DNA from: Trissonchulus latispiculum
Taxonomy: Eukaryota > Nematoda > Enoplea > Enoplida > Ironidae
Length of the DNA stretch: 64,000 nt
Assembly: GCA_030248195.1 (NCBI GenBank)
Contig: JASAND010020078.1
Location: 28,371 to 92,370, forward strand
Reading direction: 5' to 3'
This document shows, one piece after another, positions 12,181 to 23,625 of the stretch. The first letter of the stretch is position 1, and each line of letters begins with the position of its first letter. The translations under genes were made by a program, and so were the position numbers. A model generated the notes under the pieces. That model searched no databases. It was given only the letters and a program-made list of their open reading frames with translations, and was not told the origin of the DNA.

Positions 12181-12376
12181 CGGCGTCAATATGAGCCCGA
12201 GAAAGCGAGCAGCTTCTCATATTGACGCATGGCGTTAAATCTTGTCTTTTACACATTAAAATGCTGGTCTCATGTTACCTATTTTAAATCTTGTCTTTTA
12301 CGTATTTAAATCGCTGCCCTTAGCTCATATTGCATTTCTACATGCGACTTACAGGAGCATTTTGCCTACTTGTATA
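12181..12376. repeat. Terminal repeat of long-TIR family B
   Basis: It runs from GTCGGCGTCAATATGAGCCC to GGAGCATTTTGCCTACTTGT, with internal TCTTGTCTTTTAC repeated twice. It matches, in the opposite orientation, the solo copy at 53267-53455. Confidence 0.65.
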
Positions 12377-12928
12377 AATACATACACTGCATAAAGCTTT
12401 TCATTACAAATTATCCTTCATATATACAATGTTGATCAGTACATTGTAGTGTGCATATGCTCAATACGGTACGCCTTGAGGCGCTCTGACTCTCACGGCA
12501 AGTGGGAACGCATTCGGTGCGTGTATAATGTGTGAATACTGTTTCGAGAATGCATTAGAGGTGTGCCATAGTGTTTCAGGAAACATCTAGGTTGCATCCC
12601 GCACAGTTCAGCTTGAGCAGTCGTAGTTCACTGCGTTCATCTCTTCTGGGCGACGACGTCTATTCATTTTCCGTAATGTGGATGAAGCTGAGGTTCTTTA
12701 ATGAGGCTTTAATGTGGAATGCACTGTGACGACAATATGAGCCTCGTTGTAGGACAGGCTCATATGTTAAGCGGTTGCCACTTGTTTTCGTAATTTACAA
12801 CCTCCTTACGGGGAACTCACCGCCATTTTACAGGCTAGTTTTTGAAAAACTTATGTACAACACTTTTTTTTTTTTGCCTACGACGACTCATATGTATTTT
12901 ACATGCGACGAAGGAGCACTTTTTGTTC
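12377..12928. mobile_element. Family C long-TIR element lacking its left terminal repeat
   Basis: Internal sequence from CTGCATAAAGCTTTTCATTA through AATGTGGAATGCACTGTGAC, then the right terminal repeat. It matches 62905-63422 with a few indels. The left repeat is missing and the family B repeat abuts instead, which suggests recombination or truncation. The ORF inside the right repeat is not a gene. Confidence 0.7.
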
Positions 12929-12954
12929 TTGTTTTCTATTATTTTATATATATA

Positions 12955-13045
12955 TTAGGGTTGGTTTTTTTCCGGAAAAAAAGTCGAGCGGAAAAAAGTA
13001 CTTTTTTCCGGTTTTTTTCCGGTTTTTTTCCGACTTTTTTTCCGC
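12955..13045. repeat. TTTTTTCCGG inverted-repeat cluster
   Basis: Alternating TTTTTTTCCGG and GGAAAAAA words form overlapping hairpins, beginning GGTTGGTTTTTTTCCGG. A similar GGTTGGTTTTTTCCCC word ends the element at 20613-22850. The Phe/Lys ORFs here are spurious. Confidence 0.5.
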
Positions 13046-15077
13046 TGCTCTAATCATGTCAGAGCATCTCAAAATTTGTTTCTATAACATTTGTAGCCTG
13101 TCTTAACGAATATTTCGTCATGTAAACGCCATTTGAACACTTTTATAAGCTTTCCGACGTATCCAAACTAAGCAATTGGGAAAAATTTTGTCCAAACCAA
13201 GTTTCAACGGACTATGGGCACAAATCCCAGTTACCTTAGTTTCTGGAAGCAGTTAGAACTTTCAAATCATTTTTCGTGTGCATAATTATTTCTTCTTTCA
13301 CAACTTTGGATTTTAGATGTATATATATAAGTATAAAGCTCACGTTTGCTGAAATTTTCATACACAAAAATGATTTGCAACCAGGCATTTTGTCCTTGCG
13401 GTCAAAATTAAGAAGGCGCGCAATCAGTGTTGTTGCCAGCGTTTTTTTTTCAAAAATCGGATTTCATCAAATTTTCCGTCATTTTTATTTTCTGAACGTC
13501 CATTTTTATTTGTCAAACGTCAAAAATGATTTTTTGGCAGAAATGTCACAATTTTTGTTTTAATTTTTAGGCTATATTCGTAATTTTGGTTGAATTTTTA
13601 CCGTGTTGACGTGTGTTGCTTCATATTTCACATTAAGTCCCGAGTGTAATTCCTAGCCTCTACATTGTATTACGTATACATATCTTATACAAGTATCTGA
13701 TGTCTGTGCATGTATGATAACTTTGATCTTTGACAATGACGAGAATAAACCGATACAATTCGGGGGGCCTGGGGGGCAGAGCCCCCGCAGAAGTTGAAGC
13801 AATTTTTAGCTTTTTAAATGAAATCGTCATTCAAATCTTTAATTCTTTTCATTTTTCAGAAACAAGACAATTTTGAAAAATTTACACTTTTTGATGGAAA
13901 AATAAGATTTTTTGTTGAAATCACACGACATTTTAAGCTTTTTCTATCCAAAAATCTGGTAAAAACGTTGGAAATATACGTATACGCGCGCGAAGTTTCG
14001 ATGACATCCTTTTTTCTCTTCTTCCTGATTACTTTTTCTTACCTTGAAATCGCGCCGACGTAGATGCCCCTCCAGATCCGTCCCAAGTAGTTTTTAGCAT
14101 TTATATGTGCAATATATAAACGTTCTTAAACATGCTGGTACGTACAGCTCTCATTCCATTATAGCCGACATAATCCGAAGAGAATGTTTTCAACGAAAAT
14201 GGTATGAGAAACTTGCATCAAAAAATGCAATTGAAGGATTTAGTCTCGTCTATGGCTTTGTGTACATACAATATACGTATATACGGATTGGCTATTCAAA
14301 CATCGTCGAAGCTAAACTGTTAACCTTAACATAGATCACAAAGACAATATAGAGCAGCCTCCAAAATCTGAAAAAATTTTTGAAAAATCGCTGTTAAGCC
14401 GTAATAGAAACTTTGCATTCTTTTTAAATTTGAGTGTTACTTCCACATTTTGGTTTGGTCATTATTTCGTCATTTTTATTTTGGCGTCGTCAAAACTATT
14501 GTTCATTTCTGTAAACGACGCTATTTTTGACCAAAAAACCTAGAAGCAAACCTTAACGGAATTCTTTTTGAAAGTTTTGAGCTACAGATGTCCATTCGAT
14601 AAAAAATTTTGCGCCTTCGGATTACCGATGCTTTCCTTTGTTCTGCCAAGAAATGGTCAAAATGGCCCAGCTTTTAATTTCGTTGAACTTGTAGCCGTTT
14701 CAATTGCATAAAAAGAATTTAAAGTAATAAGCTAGATTTTAAACACTTGCACTCGCAGCAACACGTTTATGATTATGAATGCAGGTCGTTGCGTTGTAAA
14801 TAGCTCAATTTTTCTTTATCGAGCTGATTTGGAATGGATAATGACAATTCGTGGGAAATTATTAAAAGAATTCAATTTTTGAAATCAGCATCTCGATTTA
14901 CCTTGGGGCAACTTCCTGGGGCAGCCATATCGGAAACAAAAACTTTACCTAACTATAAGGTAAGAGGAAAGGCGAAAAAAAGGCCCCCCCATCTAAATAA
15001 GTGTCAAATATTTTTCTGCCAGATGCTGTTTAACCTAACATTTTTGTTTTCATATGTTTAACATAATATGTCATAGT
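13046..15077. other. Noncoding, with one GC hairpin motif and one weak exon candidate
   Basis: Mostly AT-rich with no recognisable gene. At 13758-13787 lies a hairpin, GGGGGGCCTGGGGGGCAGAG then CCCCC, one of a recurring set. At 14834-14959 a 42-codon ATG-started frame (MDNDNSWEIIKRIQFL...) ends exactly at a strong donor, AAG|GTAAGA, but no partner exon was found. Confidence 0.45.
14834..14959 (+). CDS. Weak candidate first exon, unknown
   Basis: ATG at 14834, 42 codons, ending in phase 0 at AAG|GTAAGA. Composition is mixed and not low-complexity. No continuation could be found, and it does not resemble the N-terminus of RECQ1, so a link to the helicase exons downstream is unsupported. Confidence 0.18.
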
Positions 15078-16083
15078 CAGGGGCGCACCCAGGATTTTGA
15101 AAAGGGGGGGGTCGAGCCGAAAATTTTTTTGCTTTCGCCTGACACGTTTACGCGTGGGGGGGGAGGGGTGGCGGCGGCAAAGTTTTCAACAACGAGTTCA
15201 TTTTGGGAGCAGCAAAAATGGCGAGTTTTAAGACTAGTCGCAAGTCGACTCGGGGGGTCTGGGGGGCAGAGCCCCCAGACGTTGAGCAAATTTTTGAAAT
15301 TTTGAAAAAAGCCGTAATGAAAATCTTTAAAAAGATTTCAGTAAAAGTTGAGAAATTCTTTGACATAATGGCAAAATTTGTATTGGAAAGCTTGAAAAGA
15401 TTTGAATAAAAAGCTCTGCCAGGCGCGTTGTTAAAATTTTAATTTGTTAAAATCGAGATAAAATAGTGCCGCATGCGCGTAAATTCCGTAAAATGGAAAT
15501 GGAAAAATAGAAAAGCGAAGCAGGCGCGAAAACTTGAGGTAAAAAAGCGCCGGAGGCGCCAAAACGTTGTAAAAGTTATTAAACATTAGCGCCGCAGGCG
15601 AGAAAAATTTTTAAATTCAGTTAGAAAGGCGCCGCAGGCCCGAAAAATTTTGAAAATTCAGTTAGAAAAGCGCCGCATGCGAGAAAAATTATAAATATCC
15701 AGATAGAAAAGCGCCGCAGGCGAGAAAAACTATGAAAACCGAGATAGAAAGGCGCCACAGGCCCGAAAAATGTTGAAAATTCAGTTAGACAAGCGCCGCA
15801 AGCGAGAAAAATGATAAAAATAGAGATAGAAAAGCGCCGCAGGCGAGAAAAATTCTAAAAATCGACATAGAAAAGCGCCGCAGGCGCGAAAAACTATGAA
15901 AACCGAGATAGAAAGGCGCCACAGGCCCGAAAAATGTTGAAAATTCAGTTAGGCAAGCGCCGCACGCGAGAAAAATTCTAAAAATCGACATAGAAAAGCG
16001 CCGCAGGCGCGAAAAACTATGAAAACCGAGATAGAAAGGGGGGGGTCGGAACCCCCAAAACCCCCCCCCTGGGTGCGCCCATG
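15078..16083. mobile_element. hAT-like non-autonomous element, 1,006 bp
   Basis: It starts CAGGGGCGCACCCAGG and ends CCTGGGTGCGCCCATG. The 8-bp direct repeat GTCATAGT flanks it at 15070-15077 and 16084-16091. The CAG terminus and 8-bp duplication are the hAT pattern. Inside are a GGGGGGTCTGGGGGGCAGAG hairpin (from 15248) and a long minisatellite. It has no coding capacity. Confidence 0.8.
15530..16035. repeat. Minisatellite, about 46-bp unit
   Basis: Roughly eleven imperfect copies of a unit containing GCGCC(G/A)CAGGC(G/C)(C/A)GAAAAA, then A/T-rich filler and ATAGAAA. Two long stretches near 15890-15950 and 16000-16035 are nearly identical, so copying within the array was recent. Confidence 0.85.
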
Positions 16084-16091
16084 GTCATAGT

Positions 16092-17334
16092 CACCTTTCA
16101 AGGGCTCTACAGAACGAGATGAGCAATATTAAGCAGAACCCTTTTGTTTAGTTTTAACTATATACCATGTGAACTACAAAATTTTGTAAAAATGAGCACA
16201 ATCGGAGATTCGGCAAAAAGCGACCCCCGCTAAACACTCCCATTTTATATCAATGTTTGTCCGAAAAATCACTCAGAAATTCAGGTTTTCAAATATTTTC
16301 TGGCTTCGCCGGAGATTTTGCTTGATTTTTGCATATCCACTAAAATCGAACCTTATCAACTGATGCAATAAAAACAGCACAATTTTTAACATATTTTAGA
16401 ATCTTCGAAAATTCGCCCCCCTCCTCAAGATCCCCTTAAGAAAAGTTCTGTAGAATAAATCCAGGTTGTTACTAACACTATCTAGATAAATTTTGCGAAA
16501 TTTCACCAAACAGACGTCATATTGGCTAGAAAAATTCCTATATTTTCTTATTTTTTGCTGGAAATATTCGTATTTGTTAACGAAAAATTCCTATATTTTT
16601 TTCCTACTTTTTCAAAAATGCCCAGTAGGCGCACAGACTTTGGCGTTCTGCCAAAAACGGTGTATATATATGAGATATATTGTTGCCCACTCTAAACTTT
16701 TTTACTTTGATATGTTGGCTAACAATAGGCAAAAAGTAGAACTCTCCGACGATGTCGTGCCAACCCCTTCGTAGCCCCCCCCCCTTAAGCAAAGTCAAGT
16801 TTTGTGGAAAATCTTTACCGAATTTGACGAATATTGCTACCTTTCGGAAATTTCGTGGCAAAGGTGAACTTGGCGAAAAATAAAGTTTTCAAGAACTGGA
16901 CTGCAATAATTGAGCATATAAGGTGTTAGAAGCTTTTAAGGCATACGTGTGTTCTTTTGTCTGTTGGGCATGCGGTAATGGTGTGGCTACCTCCATCACA
17001 TGGAGTTGAGGCAGTTCTTAGGTTAGGGGTTGAAAATCCCGAAGAAAACAATTTATACTTTTTAGTTTAACGAACTTTCATGGGCTAGAGTGAAGGTAAA
17101 GATTTATTTCATGATTCCTTTTTGTTAAACTACAAAGCCGCATGTGGCCAACGTTTGTTTGTCGTCGTGATCGGTAACGGTTTTAGGGAGAAAATCTTAA
17201 TATTTTTCTTCCCTTGATTTACTCATTCGTACATATGTTATACTAACAAGTAATGTCAATGTATATGCATTAATGTGGGTGATACTTTGTACAAGGTGCA
17301 GATTAGTAACGGTATAACAGGTTTAACCTTTTAG
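16092..17334. other. Noncoding upstream of the first visible RECQL exon
   Basis: No exon with helicase motifs I-IV was found here. A poly-C run lies near 16778. The sequence just before 17335 ends in TTTAACCTTTTAG, a usable acceptor. Confidence 0.5.
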
Positions 17335-17925
<591 letters not shown>

Positions 17926-18048
17926 CAGTGGCGCAGCCAGGACTTTGTGACGGGACATGCGGCAGGAGCGCAGCGTACCCAGGATTTTGAAAGAAGAGGG
18001 TTGAGTCTGAAAAATTTCTGGTTTAGCCAGCCGCTGGAGGTGGGGTAG

Positions 18049-18113
<65 letters not shown>
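18049..18113. repeat. (TA)n microsatellite
   Basis: About 65 bp of uninterrupted TA. Minus-strand ORFs crossing it show a Tyr-Ile run and are artefacts. Confidence 0.9.
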
Positions 18114-18115
<2 letters not shown>

Positions 18116-19691
18116 CGTAGATAAGGGGAGGGCGCCCGGGCGGGCGCCCTCCCCGAAGCACCTTTGCCCCCCTGGAAATTTTGCCAGTGGAAAAATTTTT
18201 AAGCTCGCGCGCAGCGCGAGCTTACCATATTGCATTAGTTTTTGCTGGAAAAGTAGTCTGAAATATAGGTTTCAAGTTTCAACCATTTAACTTTTCAAAA
18301 AAATTCGCTCGCTCTGAGCCAAATAGAAGACGATTTTGTGCGAAAGTTACTGGAAAATTAGGTTAAAAAAGTAATATTTCTAAAGATTTTCTACTGGGGG
18401 CAGCGCTCCCATACTCCTGCTTGTCTGCGTTCTTACTCATATTGCTAACTACCGCCGCCCGCCTGTTTCCAATGGTTTAGAATGGTTTTCTGCATTTCTG
18501 CATCAACATGGTTACGGGTGTTTTATTCTCCTAAGTCCTAATGCTTCTACTTATACAGTTGCGTATAATTTATTTTCGTACTGCATGCAAATATTCGTAA
18601 ATAGTATTTAACTATACATTTTCTGAAGCTAGTATTATTCAATATGATTTCTTGTATATATATATCTCTTGTATATATAATAATAAAAGCAGTCAGAGCC
18701 TAAAATAGTTGCCATACAACCCAAGAAATATTCAATACGAAAGCTAAAGGAATACAACTTTTCAATGCCGTTTCTGCCTATAATTTAAAAAAATTTCTCA
18801 ACTTCTGGGGGCTCTGCCCCCCAGACCCCCCTCCGTTATTTTGGGTACGTATCTATTGTATATATACGTAGGTGGTGTGTCTGTACTATATGGAGCCGTC
18901 CCCAGTAGCAGTTAAAGCATCGAACCTTAGTACGTGACCAGCAAGTTTATGAAAAAATTATTCCAAAAAGTTGGAAAAATTATGAAATCGTTTCAGTAGG
19001 CGAAGTGTTTTGTAGAAATTTGAATTTGTCCAATTCTAGTTTTGACATTAAATGAATTAATCTTTTTAAACATTTCCATTATGAATTCTGTTGCAATTTA
19101 CAAAATTGTCTCGACTTCTGGGGGGCTCCGCCCCCTAGACCCCCCGCATGGTTTCTTCCGAAATGTTACGCAAGTGCAGTTGGCATAACTTTGGCTTGAA
19201 TGATCCGAAAATAACATTGTAGCAAGAAAATAACGTCTAAATGTTATGAATTTTATTTTACATTGCAATTGAAAAACGACACTTTAAAATTTTACTTACA
19301 CAGCTTCAAACAAAAATACATAGTGAAATTTAAATTTACACAAGAGTTACACAGGTCCGATTTTGAAAAAACCTGTATTAAAGAATTATATAAAGTTTCT
19401 CTAGCAGGTTTTGGCGAAAATCAGAAAAATGTCAGCTTTAATAGTTAAGCCGTTTTTGGCGAAAATCTGAGAAAATTTCTCAAGTTTACTAATTGAGAAT
19501 AAAGCTGCTGTACCCGTTTTTTGTGAAAATCTGAAAAACTTAATTTTATATGCTTTTAGAGATATTGAAAGCTGATTGTGGGTCGTGGTAAAAAAATTGC
19601 TCAACTTGGGGCGGGGTCGGGCCCCGGACCCCCCCCCCCCGACTTGCCAAAAGTCCGCCCTCCCCGAAGCAATGACCTATCTACGCCACTG
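18114..19691. mobile_element. Nested element with GGCGTAGATA ends
   Basis: The left end GGCGTAGATAAGG and the right end CCTATCTACGCCACTG are inverse. The left CAGT is missing or merged into the TA tract, so the duplication cannot be read. GGGAGGGC / GCCCTCCCCGAAGCA words occur near both ends. Hairpins of the GGGGGCTCTGCCCCCC type lie at 18803-18833 and 19117-19147, and a GGGGTCGGGCCCCGGACCCC variant near 19604. No ORF is convincing. Confidence 0.5.
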
Positions 19692-20612
19692 TATATATAT
19701 ATTACGTATATATACGAATATATACAAATCTTCATAACAAAGAGTGTCGTGTTGCTACGGTACAAGTAGGCGGGATTTTGAAATAGTATTTATCAAGGCA
19801 AGGGTCTCAGCAAGAAGTTGGAAAATTTTTTGAATTATGAAAAATTCGTAATGGAAACTTTTAAAAATCAAATTCAAAATTCAAAAATTTGTGAAATTCC
19901 AAATCATGAATAATTTGGAACGGAAACCTTTGAAAAGATTTGAATGTCAAAAATGTCGCCCACAATATTATACCAGGGTATAATTTTTTAGGGTTTTTTC
20001 CCGGGAGGCTTCCCGCCCCCACCCCACCTCCCTTCCCCGCGGACGGGGGATTTTCGGGAGGGGGTGAAGAAATGAGCCGAAACTGGTATTTTTTGGTGTA
20101 TTTTGCATGGTGAGATGCAGAAAGTTCTCAAAAATGCCAGGATTTAAGCTAAAAATAGCTATCTTGAAGAAAAAACCTACAGCGCAGCCGGAAAATGTTT
20201 GAAAATGTGCCTATTATTGGCAAAAATTTGGGCCTCCAAAAAATCCCAGCATTGGCGTTTCGGGGAGGCATTTTCGCCCTGTAAGAAATGCCCTGCAATA
20301 CTAACACGCATCATTACTGTATGTATATACACTAAATCTGCACAGTTAGAGACGCTGCAAAATGACCAGGCATTTTCAGATATTTCAGCAAGAAGGGAAA
20401 TACTCGTCATGATCGCTTCTTTCGAAAAAATTGAAAAATTTTCAAAAATTTTTGAAATCACTGACCCTCCGGTAGCATCCTAGTAAAATATGAAAACGTT
20501 TGGATCACTCTATAATCACCAAGCCAACCAACTTTGTTTGGAATGCACATTGCGGAAAAGATCCCGAAATGTTGTAAACTGTGTGTATGTACAGTAAATG
20601 TACGTAGATGTA

Positions 20613-22850
20613 TAGAGGTCGGGGAAAAAACCAAGGTAGTCACTTTTTGGACTCTGCAGAATTACCCAGTGGAGCAATCCGGCTATACCTTATTTCCTTA
20701 TCAAGCCCTGTCTAGACTGTCATTTTGGTATAAATCGCCTCTCTAGGTCCTGTCGTTAATTAGTAATTAACGGTTAATTAGCCGGGGTAAAAAAACCAAC
20801 CGATGGGAAAAAAACTAACCCCAGTATTCGGTCAGCGTAACTTAGCGATTTTATGCATGCAACAGGTTAAATCGGCGTCGCTGACTTCATATCTGCACTT
20901 ATTTTTGCGATATTCCGTATAATAAGTGAGAAAATCAAACATCAATATTTGCAGCATCAACTGGCTAGGTTTCATCAAATTTGCCAGTTTCTATGTTAAA
21001 ATGCAAAAATTTGTAAATCTTTCGAAATTCGATGAAATAAGTTCAAATAAACACTGTTTCAGTGTTTTTTCGCGTATTTCTTTTGTCCCAGAGTACTTTT
21101 CGGCCGCTTTAGCTGAGCCAAACAGCCGATCCGCCGAAATGAGGTTTTTACCAGCTAGCACAAAATTGCCAAGTCCAAATGCAATTTTGAGCTGTTCACG
21201 TGAAAGAACGTATTAAACTTGCTATGTGGATGACTTTTGAGCAACTAAGAACCATTTTTGGGAGTTTGGCAGCAAAAGCAAAAATTGGTTATTTTCCCAT
21301 TTTCTAAAAATTCTGCTGGCAGCTTGCCAAGCGTCGCAGGAAGGCGAGACCGACATTTTTGGAAAGATCACATGTCTTCTTCTTATTCAGCCACATCGTG
21401 TCCGATGTATTGCTGGTATCCAATCAGGCATCCATTGATCCATTTACAATCATACGCCACTGATCTCGATCACTTGCCAGAGTTCGGCAGATACCAATCC
21501 AGTCATCGTGCCAGTGCCGCCCGTAAGTTCCAGACAGCCGCTGAAGGTCACCACTCGTAGCCATGTTTGTCTGACACCACCCCTGGGTCTTCGCCAATCA
21601 GGTGGTGGGGCGAAGGAGATGGTGATATATGGAAAGCGAGAGGGCGGCATGCGCAACACGTGTCCCAGGTATTTCAAACGCCTTCTCCTTATGACAGTCT
21701 CCATAGAGGGTCGATGCAGACGTTCCCGGATGGCAGCATTCGAGATGTGGGCAGTATAGTCAATCCTTAAGATCCTACGAATAGAGCGCATTTCAAAGCC
21801 AGAGAGGAGGGACATGTCCGCCTGCTTTAAGGGCCAAGTTTCGCAGCCGTAAAGCAGTACCGACATTATGGCAGCATCAAAAACTTTCATTTTGACCGTG
21901 AGTGATATGTCATGATTTCGCCATAGCTTTCCCTCCAGGGACGTAAATGCAGCACGAGATCTAGCTATTCTGTACCGTATTTCGTTAGTGATAGAGCCGT
22001 TGCTGCTAATTTCTGATCCAAGATATCGGAAGGCATTGACATTCTCTAGTTGTTCACCACTGATCAAGATAGTGGGCGGGGGACACCGACTGTAGAGGAC
22101 TTTCGTCTTCCTGACGTTTATGATGAGGCCTACTCGTTTGGCTGCAGCAGAGACAGAGTCAAACAGTCGTTGAAGCTTGTCCTCAGTTTCGGCAAGGACA
22201 GCTATATCGTCAGCATAGTCAAGATCTGCGATTTCAGATCCATGAATAAAGGTGAGATCCTGCCCCGCCTCCGCCAATGCTGTGCGCATTACCCAGTCTA
22301 CCAGACAGTTAAATAGTAGTGGGGAGAGCGGGGCGCCTTGGCGAACTCCGGTCCTCACTGAGAAACTGTCAGACTGCAGACCACACGCACGCACACGTAC
22401 AGACGTGTTAGCATACAGCATTTCCACCAGTCTCACCAGTTTAGTTGGGACACCATCCGCATCCAAGATGGATAAAAGGCCCGATCGGTCACCTGAATCA
22501 AATGCAGACTTGAAGTCAATGAAACCAATCAAGGTGGGCTTTTCGTATCATGTTGTTCTCATAGAAACTATTAAAAGTTATTATGTAACTGCTATGGAAA
22601 ATTTTTTACAGGCCTTCAAATATAGGCAAATTTTGAATTTTTGGGGGGGTCAAAAATGCCAAAATTTTCAAAATGTCACAAAATAAAATGCTCAAAAGTG
22701 GTCCGATTTTGCTCAAATTTGTTGGTGTAGGTGGGATGGGCCCTACCAACTTGCATGCAAAATTTGAGCCCGCTAGCTCATCCCCATCGCCCAAACGGGG
22801 GGTTGGTTTTTTCCCCACCACTTGCGGGTTGGTTTTTTCCCCGACCTCTA
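20613..22850. mobile_element. hAT-like element with TAGAGGTCGGGG ends, carrying an RT fragment
   Basis: The inverted ends TAGAGGTCGGGGAAAAAACC and its inverse lie at 20613 and 22850. The flanking octamers TAGATGTA and TATATGCA agree at six of eight positions, compatible with an old 8-bp duplication. GGTTGGTTTTTTCCCC words repeat at both ends. The interior includes the reverse transcriptase remnant on the minus strand. Confidence 0.5.
21424..22532 (-). pseudogene. RTE-like reverse transcriptase, 5'-truncated
   Basis: The 360-codon frame begins GFIDFKSAFDSGDR (RT motif A). It contains GVRQGAPLSPLLFNCLVDWV and LDYADDIAVLAE (catalytic YADD). It then has SVLLYGCETWPL, MRSIRRILRI, RRRRLKYLGHVLRM and the Arg/Pro/Gly segment DWRRPRGGVRQTW typical of RTE-group C-termini. 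A one-base shift near 21557 breaks it. The true tail TSGDLQRLSGTYGRHWHDD... runs in another frame to a stop at 21424. The endonuclease and the N-terminal RT are missing, so this is a typical dead, 5'-truncated retrotransposon copy that would have acted in target-primed reverse transcription. Confidence 0.85.
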
Positions 22851-23064
22851 TATATGCAGATTCCTATGTAGATAAAAAAAATTAAGTTGATAGATGCCGA
22901 CTGTTTGATACTTTTGTTTTTGTTCATGTGTTGCTTTCTTGGGATCAATTTTTCTTACCTCCGAATCCTGACGGGGCATGCGGCCGCATGCCCCGCATGC
23001 CCCCTGGCTGCTCCCCTGATATATACATTATCATTATGTTTGTTCTTCAACGTTTTACTTTCAG

Positions 23065-23496
23065 GTCGCGACGGCAGCAAGGCTCATTGCATTCTGTACT
23101 ACGGATTTGCGGACATTTTTCGACAGAGTACCATGGTGTGTACTGAGAAGACTGGGCCGGAAAACTTGTATGCTTTGATCGGCTATGCTCATCAGTTGGG
23201 TCAGTGTCGACGCGCGTCAATTGCTAGTCATTTTGGAGAGACCTGGGAACCAGATTGGTGTCAGGGGATGTGCGATATTTGTGCCGCAGCTTGCAGTGAC
23301 TCCTCCGCTACTCAGACAACCAGAGAAGATATTTCTGAGTGCGCTAGAGAGATTGTGATCATTTTGACCAGTTCCAAGGATCGTCTTACTGGACTGAAAT
23401 TGCTCGATTTGACCCTGAAATCGCAAAAGACCAAGAAATCGGATGCCTTGCTTCGGCGACGAATTGAGCGACTTATTGTACAGCTTCTGTTATTAG
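23065..23496 (+). CDS. RECQL: RECQ1-type DNA helicase, RQC/zinc-binding exon
   Basis: Acceptor CGTTTTACTTTCAG. The exon completes motif VI as GRDGSKAHC and continues ILYYGFADIFRQSTMV. The RecQ zinc-binding module follows, with four Cys (QCRR, then DWCQGMCDIC), and the N-terminal half of the winged-helix region up to RLIVQLLLL. The zinc module stabilises the helicase core and the winged helix binds the duplex. The exon ends in phase 1 at TTAG|GTAAAC. Identity to animal RECQL is clear by eye throughout, with the usual spacing of motif VI to the first Cys. Confidence 0.9.
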
Positions 23497-23625
23497 GTAA
23501 ACTCTCGTGAGATCTTGTTTTTCTTACTTTTAGGTATATGATGATGTAGTATTTTATTTATTTTTCTAGTTGAACCAAGATTGGTGGGTGGGAATTGACT
23601 GTCTTTGTTTTCGCATAAATAGCAT

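Larger units (their letters stand above)
17926..23018. mobile_element. Large hAT-like element in a RECQL intron, with nested insertions
   Basis: It starts CAGTGGCGCAGCCAGG and ends CCTGGCTGCTCCCCTG, flanked by a perfect 8-bp repeat, ATATATAC (17918-17925 and 23019-23026). Subterminal GGCATGCGGC words occur at both ends. The 5.1-kb span contains other elements (18114-19691, 20613-22850) and several GGGGGCTCTGCCCCC hairpins. There is no hAT transposase. Because the target lies next to TA-rich sequence, the duplication is slightly less decisive than usual. Confidence 0.65.

Noticed and set aside
14834..14959. First exon of RECQL
   Set aside because: The peptide does not resemble RECQ1 N-termini and the helicase core exons are missing between it and 17335.
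21450..22532. A host telomerase or maturase gene
   Set aside because: Motifs and the C-terminal region fit an RTE-group retrotransposon and the frame is broken.
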